From the NCBI GenBank assembly GCA_033032865.1, contig JAWHQI010000268.1:1364001-1428000 (forward strand): DNA of 64,000 bases. Direction: 5' to 3'. The stretch's first letter is position 1, and each line of letters opens with the position of its first letter. The notes beneath the pieces were generated by a model that was given only the letters and a program-made list of their open reading frames with translations, was not told the DNA's origin and did not search any database. Source of the stretch: Dactylorhiza incarnata (taxonomy: Eukaryota; Streptophyta; Magnoliopsida; Asparagales; Orchidaceae). The translations under genes were made by a program, and so were the position numbers. Below, piece after piece: positions 47,791 through 58,641 of this stretch.

Positions 47791-50114
47791 ATCAACTGAC
47801 AGAGCTCCCCTACATCCGGAATCATCTCCTCATCAGGAATAAGCTCACCAACTTCCTCCTCAGCATGCCCATCATCATCAGCAGTCTCTACTGGCCCATC
47901 ATCAACATAGAGTCTCTCCTCCGACGGTGGATACTGTGGAACCTGTGACTCCGCAGCATTCTGCTCACCAACCACTTGATCTTCAACAAAGATCACATCT
48001 CTGCTTCTGATCATTTTCTTGTTCACGGGATCCCAGAGTCTATATCCAAACTCCTCATGGGGAAATCCCAACAAGATGCACTCTCGAGACTTCTCATCAA
48101 GCTTCGGTCTCTCTTCCTTGGGAACATGAACGTGAACTTTGCACCCAAACACCCGCACATGTCCGTACGACACTTCCTTCCCGGACCAAACACGCTCTGG
48201 AATATCACCATTCAGAGGTGCCAAAGGAGACAGATTTATCAGATGTACAGCAGTTTGCACAGCCTCAGCCCAAAACTGCTTACCAATGCCAGCTTGAGAA
48301 ATCATGCATCTAATCTTCTCAATAATCGTCCTGTTCATCCTCTCTGCCAACCCATTCTGTTGCGGCGTCCTCGGGATTGTCCTTTCATGTACTATGCCAT
48401 GCTCTCTGCAGTAAGCATCGAAGGCACCAGTGTACTCTCCCCCGTTGTCAGATCGAACTCGCTTTATTTCTTTACCGGTCATCTTCTCCACCTTCGCTCT
48501 GAACTCTTCAAACTTTGCTAGAACATCACTCTTCTGCTTCACAGAATATGCCCAGACTTTCCTGGAATGATCGTCAATGAACATGACAAAGTAGGCGGCT
48601 CCGCCCACAGACTTGGGCTCAATAGGACCACACACATCAGTGTGTATCAAATATAGTAACTCCGCCTTCCTCTTCGGTTCAGAATCAGCAAAGGAAACAC
48701 GTTTCTGCTTACCGGCCAAGCAGTGCACACACATGTTGGGAATCCCTCCTGATAGCTCCGGAAGAACCTTGTTCTTCACCAAAATCTTCAAGCTCTTCTC
48801 ACTGATATGCCCAAGCCTGCTATGCCATAACTCCATAGAGTCGCCCTCAGCAGCATTCACAATTGGGCCACAGATCTTGGCATTAGTGCGATAAAGGCCA
48901 CAACACTTCCTTCCTCTGGCTACCACCAAAGAGTCCTTCAGCAACCTCCAGGTACCTCCACCTTCAATGCTTGTGTAACCAGCGTCATCAAGTCTACCAA
49001 CGGAAATCAGATTCATTCTCAAGTCAGGAATGTGCCTGACGCTCTTGAGAACAATCTTCCCAAACTCAGTCTCCAAGTGGACATCACCACTGCCAATAAT
49101 CAACGATTCACCGGAATTAGCCATCCGGATCACACCAAGGTCTCCCGCAGAATAGGTGTAGAAATAATCCCTGTGAGGAGTGCAATGATAAGATGCACCT
49201 CCGTCCACGATCCAGTCTGTGTCAACGCATTCCTGGCAAGACGACTCACTGCACTGCAAGCATAACGGCTCAACCTCCACAATCGAAGTCGTCGCATCAC
49301 CACTGGATTCTCCTACCTCCTTGGTTCCCTTCAGGTCTCTTTTCAATTGGAAACAATCCTTCTTGAAATGACCCTTCTTCTTACAATAGTAGCACTCGAT
49401 GTCCTTCTTGGACTTGCCCCTAGACTTGCTCCTGGAAGTGCCCATGTTCTTCATATCCTTCTTCACAGACCTGCCTTTTCCTTCCATGAGAAAAACACCC
49501 GAATTAGAAGTTCCAGAATCCTTCCTTCTCAACTCTTCGTTCAGGAGACAACTAGACACCATCTCCATGGTTACCACGCCATCAGGTGCTGAGTTGCTCA
49601 ACGACACTACTAAAGTCTCCCAACTCTCTGGTAAGGAACTAAGAATCATCAGAGCTTGGAGTTCATCTCCCAAGGTAATCTTCATGGACTCCAACTGATT
49701 GATAATACTTTGGGCAAGGTTCAGGTGCTCAGTCATCTGCGAACCTTCCCGGTACTTCAAATTAACAAGCTTCCTAATCAGAAATGCCTTGTTACCTGCA
49801 GTCTTCCGCTCATACACAGCTTCCAGCTTTTTCCATAAGGCTTGAGCTGAGGACTCCGTGGAAACATGATGAAAAACAGAGTCATCAAGCCACTGCCTAA
49901 TGAACCCTACTGCCTTCCGATCCATCTTCTTCCACTCTTCATCATCCTTAACTGAAGTCGGTCTCCCTGTCAACGGAGCATGGAGATCTTTACAATATAA
50001 AAGATCCTCCATCCGAGGCTTCCAGATGCTCCAATTCTTGTCATTCATGCTGACTATCCTTGTGTTCTGTTCCATTGCTTTCTCAAACAAAAATTGCTCT
50101 AACACGATCCACAA
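47580..50114 (-). pseudogene. Copia gag, protease and integrase
   Basis: An 844-codon frame; the likely real start is the Met at codon 14 (MEQNTRIVSMNDKNW, about 50075). Gag (UBN2-type: LWKKLEAVYERKTAGNKAFL) is followed by the knuckle CYYCKKKGHFKKDC, protease DWIVDGGASYHCTP, the integrase zinc finger region (HSRLGHIS and CVHCLAGKQ), and the core with HTDVCGPI, RSDNGGEYTG and NGLAERMNR (D, D, E all present). It ends in a wrong frame near 47800 after EEMIPDVGEL, where RT should follow. Confidence 0.94.
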
Positions 50115-50226
50115 GTCGATTTATTTCAAGGGATTAATAAGAGAGGATAGGGAGCGGACCAATGGTCGTCACCTACCGCACTGAGTTAGAAACCGAGAAA
50201 TAAAAACGACAAGCCAAAGAACCTCC

Positions 50227-50237
50227 CTCTGATACCA
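50227..50237 (-). other. Copia primer binding site (initiator Met tRNA)
   Basis: The minus strand reads TGGTATCAGAG two bases after the LTR end, a perfect match to the common plant iMet site. Confidence 0.92.
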
Positions 50238-50239
50238 CT

Positions 50240-51160
50240 TGTAGGGAATGAAGGCCGCAGATAACGGCGTCTCCCACCGATCAATAGAGCCTAAAAACAA
50301 TGAGAAAGAAAACTAACAAAAGCAAACACAAGAGATTTTACGTGGAAAACCTTCACCACTTGAAGGTCAAAAACCACGGGGCACGACACAACAAAATCCA
50401 CTATAATAAATAAGGATTACAGAAAAAATATCTAGGTTTGCCCAAACCTAGAACGCCCACCGGATTTGACACACAAATCCACTCCTCTCTACCACAAAGA
50501 TAAACGAACAACTTCTCTACAACAGGACAAAACTCTACTCTCTCTTCAAGCAAAATAGCAAACGAAGACAAGAAAGAGAACACCTTGAACCGTAGACGAA
50601 GAGGCCTTTGAAACTGTAGAGAAAACTCCTCCGAACAGCACAGAGGAATCACCTCCTCCTTGCGACAACACAGCGGCGGCGACAAGCCCCTCCAAACCAA
50701 CGACGGCGATAACTCCCTCCAAATCAACGGCGGCGAGAACTCCCTTACCAAAGCAGCGGTAGCAGCAGCCCTCTCCACGCACCGGCGATGGCGACACAGC
50801 ACCGGCAGCCCCTCCTCCACGCACCCCGACGGCGGCTCTCCAAGAACGAGAGAAAAGAGAAAGGGGGGGGGGGGGGGGGGGGCTGTACACAATCGAGAGA
50901 GAGAGAGGGAGAGAATATAGAAATGATCAAATCCCTAACTCCTCCTAATTAAAACAAAAAAAAACTGCCCACGCCAACATTAAAAACCAGTCCGGTTCAG
51001 TTTGAACCGGACCCCCAAAAACTGCCAATTTTTCTCCACGCCAGAAGACAGCAGAAAAAGAGTTGCAACCTGTCTTTTGAGGGGTTGCAACCTATTTTGC
51101 TGAACCACAATTTCAAAGAAATTCTGCACGCCAATCACCTTTAGGGGCTGAACCCCAACA
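50240..51160 (-). repeat. Copia 5' LTR (921 bp)
   Basis: Partner of 45169-46086, with a G run at about 50863-50882 and scattered single-base differences. On the minus strand this LTR would hold the promoter. Confidence 0.96.
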
Positions 51161-51165
51161 GATAG

Positions 51166-52204
51166 GAGGAGATTGCAGCTTCACGGCCTTGTGATTTATA
51201 GAGTCGTGGCTGTAAAAAATTTTAAAAGCCTCAAAGAATTTGGAGTGCAATTTTTTCTGCGACACTTGAAAAGCGCATCGAAAGGCCTAAAAATGCTGCG
51301 GTAAATTAAGGATAAAGTGGAGAGTGGAAGGAAAGTTTTATAAAATCATTATCAGGCCGTCCACCCAATCACCATGTTAGAATCCTATTTTATATCAAAA
51401 CCAATTGAGAAAGAAGCTCAAAGTCATTTACGGCTCCGTTTGGCTCCGCTGAGTTTAGACAAAAATGCCGCAGTCATAGAATGCACGTTTGACAAGACAA
51501 TGATTATACTTACGACAATTGATAACCACCGCGTTCACGGTCGCCGCCGCCTTAATATTCTTCTATTTTTTGTGAATATTTATATCTCCATGTAACAATG
51601 AATCAATATTGTCACTGATTCCCAACATCTCAATGCATTATTTGTAAATGCAGAGGTTATCTTTTCTCTATTGCAATGAGTGCTCTTTACACCCAAATCA
51701 AGATTATTCTTGAAAATTACATCAGGAGTATTGTAGAGTTGTAGGTATAATAAATCCAGGAACAAAATAAATCATTAATTTGTTTTGGCGTTTTTTTATT
51801 GGCGGTGGGAAAAAATGTCAACACTGAATAAATCTGTTTGATAAAACTTTTTTCTCCATTCTCAATGCTCAAAGCGTCATTTTTGGCCTTTAACGTCAAA
51901 TCTGCCCATTCCTCCATTCTCACCGCCACATTCTCAATGCTCCAAAACGCCACTGCCGAAACAAACAGAGTTTAAATCATTAGTTGTTGGGAGAACTGAA
52001 TACAAGTTCATGTAGTAAAAGGAAAAGCTAGCATAGATAGTTTGCAAGCGGTAACATCAACCACAATTTGTATTCAGCTTCAGTATGAAGCCAGCGACTA
52101 AGCGCTACTTTTAGAACTCCATGAGATAGTTTTTCAGGAAACCAAGGCTCCCTTTGGCGCGGAGTTTTTGCTACGGTGAGTTTGGACAAAAACACAGCGC
52201 GCGG
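51166..52204. other. Intergenic spacer with worn MITE-like ends
   Basis: ACGGCTCCGTTTGGCTCCG near 51430 and CGAAACAAACAGAG near 51958 could bound a Tourist-like element of about 540 bp. A second CCCTTTGGCGCGGAG near 52150 resembles the first. Coding sequence is not recognised. Confidence 0.4.
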
Positions 52205-52278
52205 TCATAAAATAAGCAAATTAAATTATTTTACGATATTTTAATTTTATCATTTTATAATGATTCTAGATTCATTAC
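52205..52278. mobile_element. Left half of a foldback element split by the gag-only retrotransposon
   Basis: AAATTATTTTACGATATTTT and TATCATTTTATAATGATTCT match, in reverse, 36800-36870 of the intact relative. The sequence resumes at 58642. Confidence 0.75.
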
Positions 52279-53335
52279 TGTTGAAACCGACTACTCGGTC
52301 TCTGTGGAGTTCGGGGCCCTCAGCGAGGCTGAGGGGCGACCAACCCTTACTCCCCCCAAGGGAGAGCTCTAGGTTGAAGGTGTTGGAACTAAGAACTGGA
52401 CCAAGGGCTTAGTGGGGAGGTCCCGCCACATACCCGGAAGTCCCCTTGGAACTTCCACTCCCAAACCACTACTAAGCTTGGGCACCACTGGAGCTTCTCC
52501 TCACCCCCTAGAGAGACTTGGGGAGGGAGAGGGAGAAGGAGAGAGCTAGCCTAGGATGAGAGATCTCTCCAAATGGTGCCCCCTTGGTCCTATTTATAGG
52601 ATTTTTGGATCTGGGCTGCAAATAACCTAAACTGGACTGCAGAATACCCAAAATACCCTCGGATCTGGACTGCGAATAGCCAAAACCGGACTGCAAATAG
52701 CCAAATCCCGCTGTTCTGGGATGCTAAACGCAGACCAACCCCCCCTCCTTTTCTGGTGGGTGAGAGAGGTTACCTCTGCTGGGGCTGGGCGAGAGCTGGG
52801 CTAGCGCCCGGCGGTATCGCTACCGCCGGCGCTAGCGTCTCGCCCCCTACTGCTGGGGACGGGGGCGAGAGGAGCTCGCCCCCTTGCCTTGGGGCTGGGC
52901 GAGAGCTGGGCTAGCGCCCGGCGGTATCGCTACCGCCGACGCTAGCGTCTCGCCCCCTACTGCTGGGGACAGGGGCGAGAGGAGCTCGCCCCCCTTGCCT
53001 TGGGGCTGGGCGAGAGCTGGGCTAGCGCCCGACGGTATCGCTACCGCCGGCGCTAGCGTCTCGCCCCCTACTGCTGGGGACGGGGGCGAGAGGAGCTCGC
53101 CCCCCTTGCCTTGGGGCTGGGCGAGAGCTGGGCTAGCGCCCGGCGGTATCGCTACCGCCGGCGCTAGCGTCTCGCCCCCCTGGGGTCTCGCCCCCTGCTG
53201 TTGGGGGCGCCGGGGGCGAGAGGAGCTCGCCCTCCTCTCTCCCTGCTTAGGTTTATCTTGAAGAATGATGTTCGAAAATACTTCCTGTGCTTCGAGAACC
53301 TACTCGGCGAATACAGGGTTGTACACAATCCCCGC
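52279..53335 (-). repeat. 3' LTR of gag-only element (1057 bp)
   Basis: TGTTGAAACCGACTACTCGG to GGTTGTACA on the + strand, a very close match to 57594-58641. It includes four units of about 111 bp. Confidence 0.94.
52781..53222. repeat. Four 111-bp LTR sub-repeats with hairpins
   Basis: GGGGCTGGGCGAGAGCTGGG starts at 52781, 52891, 53002 and 53113. Each unit holds GCTAGCGCCCGGCGGTA, a TCGC loop and TACCGCCGGCGCTAGC, a strong GC hairpin with one bulge. In one + frame the units read as a 37-residue repeat (WARAGLAPGGIATAGASVSP). The same four-unit block occurs in the other LTR at 58096-58530. Confidence 0.9.
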
Positions 53336-53612
53336 TCTTTTCGAGCGAGGCACACGCTCGGAAAGAAATGTCCAACCATGTATATTCGACGAGTGTCGCT
53401 GGGAATCCGGCTAACGGTGCTATCTCGGAAAAACACGTAGCCTCTCCGAAGAGGTCCTCCAACCTTGTCGGCTAATGAGAGCCCGGCTAGGGAGTCTGCT
53501 CGGGACTGAGCGCCTCCGGGAGCGAGCTCCACTAGTGGTCGACAATGGGTCGACACACTCCTAGGAGCGAGCTCTACTAGTGAGAGCCACCCAACTAGTG
53601 AGAGCCACCCAG
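53336..53612 (-). other. 3' noncoding region of gag-only element
   Basis: Holds the polypurine tract and short CTAGTGAGAGCCA words that grade into the 78-bp array. Confidence 0.6.
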
Positions 53613-55786
53613 CTAGTGAGAGCCTGGTCAGCGGAACCATCCAAGGGGAACATCTCTTTTCCTCCCTAGGAGGTCAACCTGGCCTGCCGTCTAGTGAGAG
53701 CCCGGTCAGCGGAACCGTCCAAGGGGAACATCTCTTTTCCTCCCTAGGAGGTCAACCTGGCCTGCCGTCTAGTGAGAGCCCGGTCAGCGGAACCATCCAA
53801 GGGGAACATCTCTTTTCCTCCCTAGGAGGTCAACCTGGCCTGCCGTCTAGTGAGAGCCCGGTCAGCGGAACCATCCAAGGGGAACATCTCTTTTCCTCCC
53901 TAGGAGGTCAACCTGGCCTGCCGTCTAGTGAGAGCCCGGTCAGCGGAACCATCCAAGGGGAACATCTCTTTTCCTCCCTAGGAGGTCAACCTGGCCTGCC
54001 GTCTAGTGAGAGCCCGGTCAGCGGAACCATCCAAGGGGAACATCTCTTTTCCTCCCTAGGAGGTCAACCTGGCCTGCCGTCTAGTGAGAGCCCGGTCAGC
54101 GGAACCATCCAAGGGGAACATCTCTTTTCCTCCCTAGGAGGTCAACCTGGCCTGCCGTCTAGTGAGAGCCCGGTCAGCGGAACCATCCAAGGGGAACATC
54201 TCTTTTCCGCCCTAGGAGGTCAACCTGGCCTGCCGTCTAGTGAGAGCCCGGTCAGCGGAACCGTCCAAGGGGAACATCTCTTTTCCTCCCTAGGAGGTCA
54301 ACCTGGCCTGCCGTCTAGTGAGAGCCCGGTCAGCGGAACCATCCAAGGGGAACATCTCTTTTCCTCCCTAGGAGGTCAACCTGGCCTGCCGTCTAGTGAG
54401 AGCCCGGTCAGCGGAACCATCCAAGGGGAACATCTCTTTTCCTCCCTAGGAGGTCAACCTGGCCTGCCGTCTAGTGAGAGCCCGGTCAGCGGAACCATCC
54501 AAGGGGAACATCTCTTTTCCTCCCTAGGAGGTCAACCTGGCCTGCCGTCTAGTGAGAGCCCGGTCAGCGGAACCATCCAAGGGGAACATCTCTTTTCCTC
54601 CCTAGGAGGTCAACCTGTCCTGCCGTCTAGTGAGAGCCCGGTCAGCGGAACCATCCAAGGGGAACATCTCTTTTCCTCCCTAGGAGGTCAACCTGGCCTG
54701 CCGTCTAGTGAGAGCCCGGTCAGCGGAACCATCCAAGGGGAACATCTCTTTTCCTCCCTAGGAGGTCAACCTGGCCTGCCGTCTAGTGAGAGCCCGGTCA
54801 GCGGAACCGTCCAAGGGGAACATCTCTTTTCCTCCCTAGGAGGTCAACCTGGCCTGCCGTCTAGTGAGAGCCCGGTCAGCGGAACCGTCCAAGGGGAACA
54901 TCTCTTTTCCTCCCTAGGAGGTCAACCTGGCCTGCCGTCTAGTGAGAGCCCGGTCAGCGGAACCATCCAAGGGGAACATCTCTTTTCCTCCCTAGGAGGT
55001 CAACCTGGCCTGCCGTCTAGTGAGAGCCCGGTCAGCGGAACCATCCAAGGGGAACATCTCTTTTCCTTCCTAGGAGGTCAACCTGGCCTGCCGTCTAGTG
55101 AGAGCCCGGTCAGCGGAACCATCCAAGGGGAACATCTCTTTTCCTCCCTAGGAGGTCAACCTGGCCTGCCGTCTAGTGAGAGCCCGGCCAGCGGAACCAT
55201 CCAAGGGGAACATCTCTTTTCCTCCCTAGGAGGTCAACCTGGCCTGCCGTCTAGTGAGAGCCCGATCAGCGGAACCGTCCAAGGGGAACATCTCTTTTCC
55301 TCCCTAGGAGGTCAACCTGGCCTGCCGTCTAGTGAGAGCCCGGTCAGCGGAACCATCCAAGGGGAACATCTCTTTTCCTCCCTAGGAGGTCAACCTGGCC
55401 TGCCGTCTAGTGAGAGCCCGGTCAGCGGAACCATCCAAGGGGAACATCTCTTTTCCTCCCTAGGAGGTCAACCTGGCCTGCCGTCAAGTGAGAGCCCGGT
55501 CAGCGGAACCATCCAAGGGGAACATCTCTTTTCCTCCCTAGGAGGTCAACCTGGCCTGCCGTCTAGTGAGAGCCCGGCCAGCGGAACCATCCAAGGGGAA
55601 CATCTCTTTTCCTCCCTAGGAGGTCAACCTGGCCTGCCGTCTAGTGAGAGCCCGGTCAGCGGAACCATCCAAGGGGAACATCTCTTTTCCTCCCTAGGAG
55701 GTCAACCTGGCCTGCCGTCTAGTGAGAGCCCGGTCAGCGGAACCATCCAAGGGGAACAATACTTCAAAAAACTTTCATTTCATTAG
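53510..55786 (+). other. Long open frame without ATG across the 78-bp array, antisense to the element
   Basis: After TGA 53507-53509 one + frame stays open to TAG 55784-55786, 758 codons. Each unit gives 26 residues (SESPVSGTIQGEHLFSSLGG then QPGLPS). No ATG, GTG or TTG occurs in that frame, only CTG. The other two + frames and all three minus frames have a stop in every unit. Because 78 is a multiple of three, one open unit makes an open array, so this is not proof of coding. Tat-group elements are known to carry extra antisense frames in this position, which keeps the idea alive. Confidence 0.55.
53613..55757. repeat. 78-bp tandem array, 27 full units plus a partial one
   Basis: The unit starts CTAGTGAGAGCCCGGTCAGC and contains CATCTCTTTTCCTCCCTAGG. 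Unit starts at 53613, 53691, 53769 ... 55719 are exactly 78 apart (26 steps give 2028 bases), with no net indel. Units differ by single bases only (ATC or GTC, GGTC or GGCC). It sits between gag and the 3' LTR. Confidence 0.97.
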
Positions 55787-55885
55787 TCATTCGGTTACAT
55801 GCAAGAAAAACTAAGTAGGGAAACACTCTCTCCTACTACATGGACTCAAAGAAAAAACAAAGCACGGAGACCGGGACTCGGACTT

Positions 55886-57544
55886 CTATTCCCCGGCATG
55901 GTCCTCCCCGACCTCCTCTGGTTGTCGATGCTGCGGCCTCGGGCCCCTCGCCTCCCTCATTTCCAAGAACTCAGGGCAGGCGGATGTCGCGTGGCCTTCC
56001 TCCTGATGGAAGTCACAGTAGGGTAACTCCACTCGGACGCCCCTTCTTCCTCCTCCACGATTTCTTCTTCTTCTGTGTCCTATCACCATGGCTTGCTGGG
56101 GTGGTGGAGAGGGTGCTTTCGGTCCCTGCCTCCATCCTGGGAGGTCGGTCCCCTCTTCTTGGAAGTTGTCTTCCTCCTGGTCGAACTTCCTCTTGGGGGC
56201 CTTTGCTCTTCCCCCCTGCTGCCTTGCCTCCGGCTCACTCAGCTTGGCCAGCCTTCTTGTGAACTCCGGGTTGGCCTCTTCACTTTCAACTTCTTCGGCC
56301 ACCCTTTCCATCAACTCCTCAAAAGACAAAGGAGCCCTCCTCTTGAGGTCCACCTTGAAGAAGCCCTCCCGCAGCCCCAACGTGAATGCAAGCTTGAGGG
56401 TGTACCCGGGAACCTCTTCGACGAGGTGAACCTCTTCCCTGAACCGTTCTAGATATCGAGCCAGCGACTCCTCTGGCTCTTGCTTGACCTTGAAAAGTGC
56501 TTCGGCATCTTTCTTCCTCTTCCTTGACGTCGCGAAGCGTAGCAAAAAACCTCGACGCAAGTCTTCGAAGGCATAGATGGATCCCGCAGGGAGCTGGTGG
56601 AACCACTCTCTAGCCTTTTCCTTCAGGGTTGTCGCAAAGAGTCGACACCTAAAAGCGTCCGACATGGGCATGATGGAGACCATGTCCTCAAACCACTGCA
56701 GGTGCAGGACAGGGTCATCCTTGCCGAAGTAGTGAGACATCTCTGCTCCCTTGAACCCCTCCGGAATCGGGGCTGAGAGGATCATCTCAGAAAAAGGACC
56801 TCCTCTGCTCGCCCCCCTTGGGGGCTGGGCGAGACGGGGTTTGACACCTTCCCATTCGCCTACTTGGGTCTCGGCGAGTGGGGGTCGATGACCTCCCCAC
56901 CCGCCCACTTGGGTCTCGGCGAGTGGGGGTCGAGGACCTCCCCACCCGCCAACTTGGGTCTCGGCGAGTGGGGGTCGATGACCTCCCCACCCGCCCACTT
57001 GGGTCTCGGCGAGTGGGGGTCGAGGACCTCCCCACCCGCCAACTTGGGTCTCGGCGAGTGGGGGTCGATGACCTCCCCACCCGCCAACTTGGGTCTCGGC
57101 GAGTGGGGGTCGATGACCTCCCCACCCGCCCACTTGGGTCTCGGCGAGTGGGGGTCGAGGACCTCCCCACCCGCCAACTTGGGTATCAGCGAGTGGGGGT
57201 CGATGACCTCCCCACCCGCCAACTTGGGTCTCGGCGAGTGGGGGTCGATGACCTCCCCACCCGCCCACTTGGGTCTCGGCGAGTGGGGGTCGAGGACCTC
57301 CCCATCCGCCAACTCCTGGCACCTCCTCTCTGGCTGGTTGGTCGAGAGGGATCTCACCCTCCTGTCGGGGAGAGAACTCCGAACCACTTCCTCTCCTGCC
57401 TTCGCCTCCCGAGGCGAAAGCTACCTGCAAGGTCTGTAGGACCTCCTGCCTGAAATTTTCAAACATCTCCAACATCATCCCAGCCACCGGGGGCTGCGAG
57501 TGACCTGGGTCGGAACTTCCTCCACCTCCATCCATGGAGCTCAT
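55886..57544 (-). CDS. Gag protein of gag-only element
   Basis: 552 codons from ATG 57544, 50 bases inside the 5' LTR. Residues 1-70 form an N-terminal region (MMLEMFENFRQEVLQTLQVA, helical). About residues 75-235 are ten copies of a 15-residue Gly/Trp/Pro repeat (VGGWGGPRPPLAETQ, alternating with GGHRPP). The gag core follows: YFGKDDPVLHLQWFEDMVSI, AREWFHQLPAGSIYAFEDL and SLARYLERFREEV, all typical of plant gypsy gag. A C-terminal CDFHQEEGHATSAC (CX2HX4HX4C) is the knuckle variant of Tat/Athila gag. It would form the virus-like particle of the element. There is no stop inside, so the protein may still be made. Repeat expansion in the N-terminal part is unusual. Confidence 0.88.
   Translation of the reverse strand: MSSMDGGGGSSDPGHSQPPVAGMMLEMFENFRQEVLQTLQVAFASGGEGRRGSGSEFSPRQEGEIPLDQPAREEVPGVGGWGGPRPPLAETQVGGWGGHRPPLAETQVGGWGGHRPPLADTQVGGWGGPRPPLAETQVGGWGGHRPPLAETQVGGWGGHRPPLAETQVGGWGGPRPPLAETQVGGWGGHRPPLAETQVGGWGGPRPPLAETQVGGWGGHRPPLAETQVGEWEGVKPRLAQPPRGASRGGPFSEMILSAPIPEGFKGAEMSHYFGKDDPVLHLQWFEDMVSIMPMSDAFRCRLFATTLKEKAREWFHQLPAGSIYAFEDLRRGFLLRFATSRKRKKDAEALFKVKQEPEESLARYLERFREEVHLVEEVPGYTLKLAFTLGLREGFFKVDLKRRAPLSFEELMERVAEEVESEEANPEFTRRLAKLSEPEARQQGGRAKAPKRKFDQEEDNFQEEGTDLPGWRQGPKAPSPPPQQAMVIGHRRRRNRGGGRRGVRVELPYCDFHQEEGHATSACPEFLEMREARGPRPQHRQPEEVGEDHAGE
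56850..57315 (-). repeat. 45-bp array inside gag
   Basis: About ten units of GGCGAGTGGGGGTCGATGAC type, 45 bases each, so 15 residues. Units with GATGACC (His) and GAGGACC (Pro) mostly alternate, which suggests duplication of two-unit blocks. Confidence 0.93.
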
Positions 57545-57593
57545 CTTGAGGGTTTCTTGAATCGGTCACACTCCACGCTCACCGCACCATAAA

Positions 57594-58641
57594 TGTTGAA
57601 ACCGACTACTCGGTCTCTGTGGAGTTCGGGGCCCTCAGCGAGGCTGAGGGGCGACCAACCCTTACTCCCCCCAAGGGAGAGCTCTAGGTTGAAGGTGTTG
57701 GAACTAAGAACTGGACCAAGGGCTTAGTGGGGAGGTCCCGCCACATACCCGGAAGTCCCCTTGGAACTTCACCTCCCAAGCCACTACTAAGCTTGGGCAC
57801 CACTGGAGCCTCTCCTCACCCCCTAGAGAGACTTGGGGAGGGAGAGGGAGAAGGAGAGAGCTAGCCTAGGATGAGAGATCTCTCCAAATGGTGCCCCCTT
57901 GGTCCTATTTATAGGATTTTTGGATCTGGGCTGCAAATAACCTAAACTGGACTGCAGAATACCCAAAATACCCTCGGATTTGGACTGCGAATAGCCAAAA
58001 CCGGACTGCAAATAGCCAAATCCCGCTGTTCTGGGATGCTAAACGCAGACCAACCCCCCCTCCTTTTCTGGTGGGTGAGAGAGGTTACCTCTGCTGGGGC
58101 TGGGCGAGAGCTGGGCTAGCGCCCGGCGGTATCGCTACCGCCGGCGCTAGCGTCTCGCCCCCTACTGCTGGGGACGGGGGCGAGAGGAGCTCGCCCCCTT
58201 GCCTTGGGGCTGGGCGAGAGCTGGGCTAGCGCCCGGCGGTATCGCTACCGCCGGCGCTAGCGTCTCGCCCCCTACTGCTGGGGACGGGGGCGAGAGGAGC
58301 TCGCCCCCCTTGCCTTGGGGCTGGGCGAGAGCTGGGCTAGCGCCCGGCGGTATCGCTACCGCCGGCGCTAGCGTCTCGCCCCCTACTGCTGGGGACGGGG
58401 GCGAGAGGAGCTCGCCCCCCTTGCCTTGGGGCTGGGCGAGAGCTGGGCTAGCGCCCGGCGGTATCGCTACCGCCGGCGCTAGCGTCTCGCCCCCCTGGGG
58501 TCTCGCCCCCCTGCTGTTGGGGGCGCCGGGGGCGAGAGGAGCTCGCCCTCCTCTCTCCCTGCTTAGGTTTATCTTGAAGAATGATGTTCGAAAATACTTC
58601 CTGTGCTTCGAGAACCTACTCGGCGAATACATGGTTGTACA
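57594..58641 (-). repeat. 5' LTR of gag-only element (1048 bp)
   Basis: Partner of 52279-53335, with few differences, mostly single bases and one-base indels in C or G runs. Confidence 0.94.
58096..58530. repeat. Four 111-bp LTR sub-repeats (second LTR)
   Basis: Units start at 58096, 58206, 58317 and 58428, matching those of the other LTR one for one, so the array was present before this insertion. Confidence 0.9.

Larger units (their letters stand above)
45169..51160 (-). mobile_element. Full-length Ty1/copia element, TSD GATAG
   Basis: LTRs 45169-46086 and 50240-51160 are almost identical. GATAG flanks both ends (45164-45168, 51161-51165). On the minus strand an iMet primer site follows the 5' LTR and CTGAAGGGGGAGTT precedes the 3' LTR. 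Order gag, protease, integrase, RT, RNase H marks copia. Two frameshifts (near 47810 and 46790) and one stop (46643-46645) interrupt the polyprotein. Close LTR identity suggests a recent insertion. Confidence 0.97.
52279..58641 (-). mobile_element. Gag-only LTR element (TR-GAG type, Tat/Athila-like gag), TSD ATTAC
   Basis: LTRs 52279-53335 and 57594-58641 have TG...CA ends; ATTAC is duplicated at 52274-52278 and 58642-58646. The minus strand has AAAAGAGCGGGGATTG just before the 3' LTR, and gag next to the 5' LTR, which fixes orientation. There is one large frame (gag) and no protease, RT or integrase, so it depends on another element. About half of the internal region is a 78-bp tandem array. 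TGGTGCGGTGAGCG after the 5' LTR may be the primer site, type uncertain. Confidence 0.93.

Noticed and set aside
52884..53261. Gly/Ala/Pro-rich protein in the LTR (also 58199-58681)
   Set aside because: It is the translation of the 111-bp LTR sub-repeats, in frame because of unit length, with no domain.
53613..55757. CRISPR array
   Set aside because: The 78-bp repeats are contiguous with no spacers, and the DNA is a plant retroelement.
56860..57453. Long frames on the + strand and second minus frame across the 45-bp array
   Set aside because: 45 is a multiple of three, so several frames of the repeat are open. Only the gag frame extends into a known domain.
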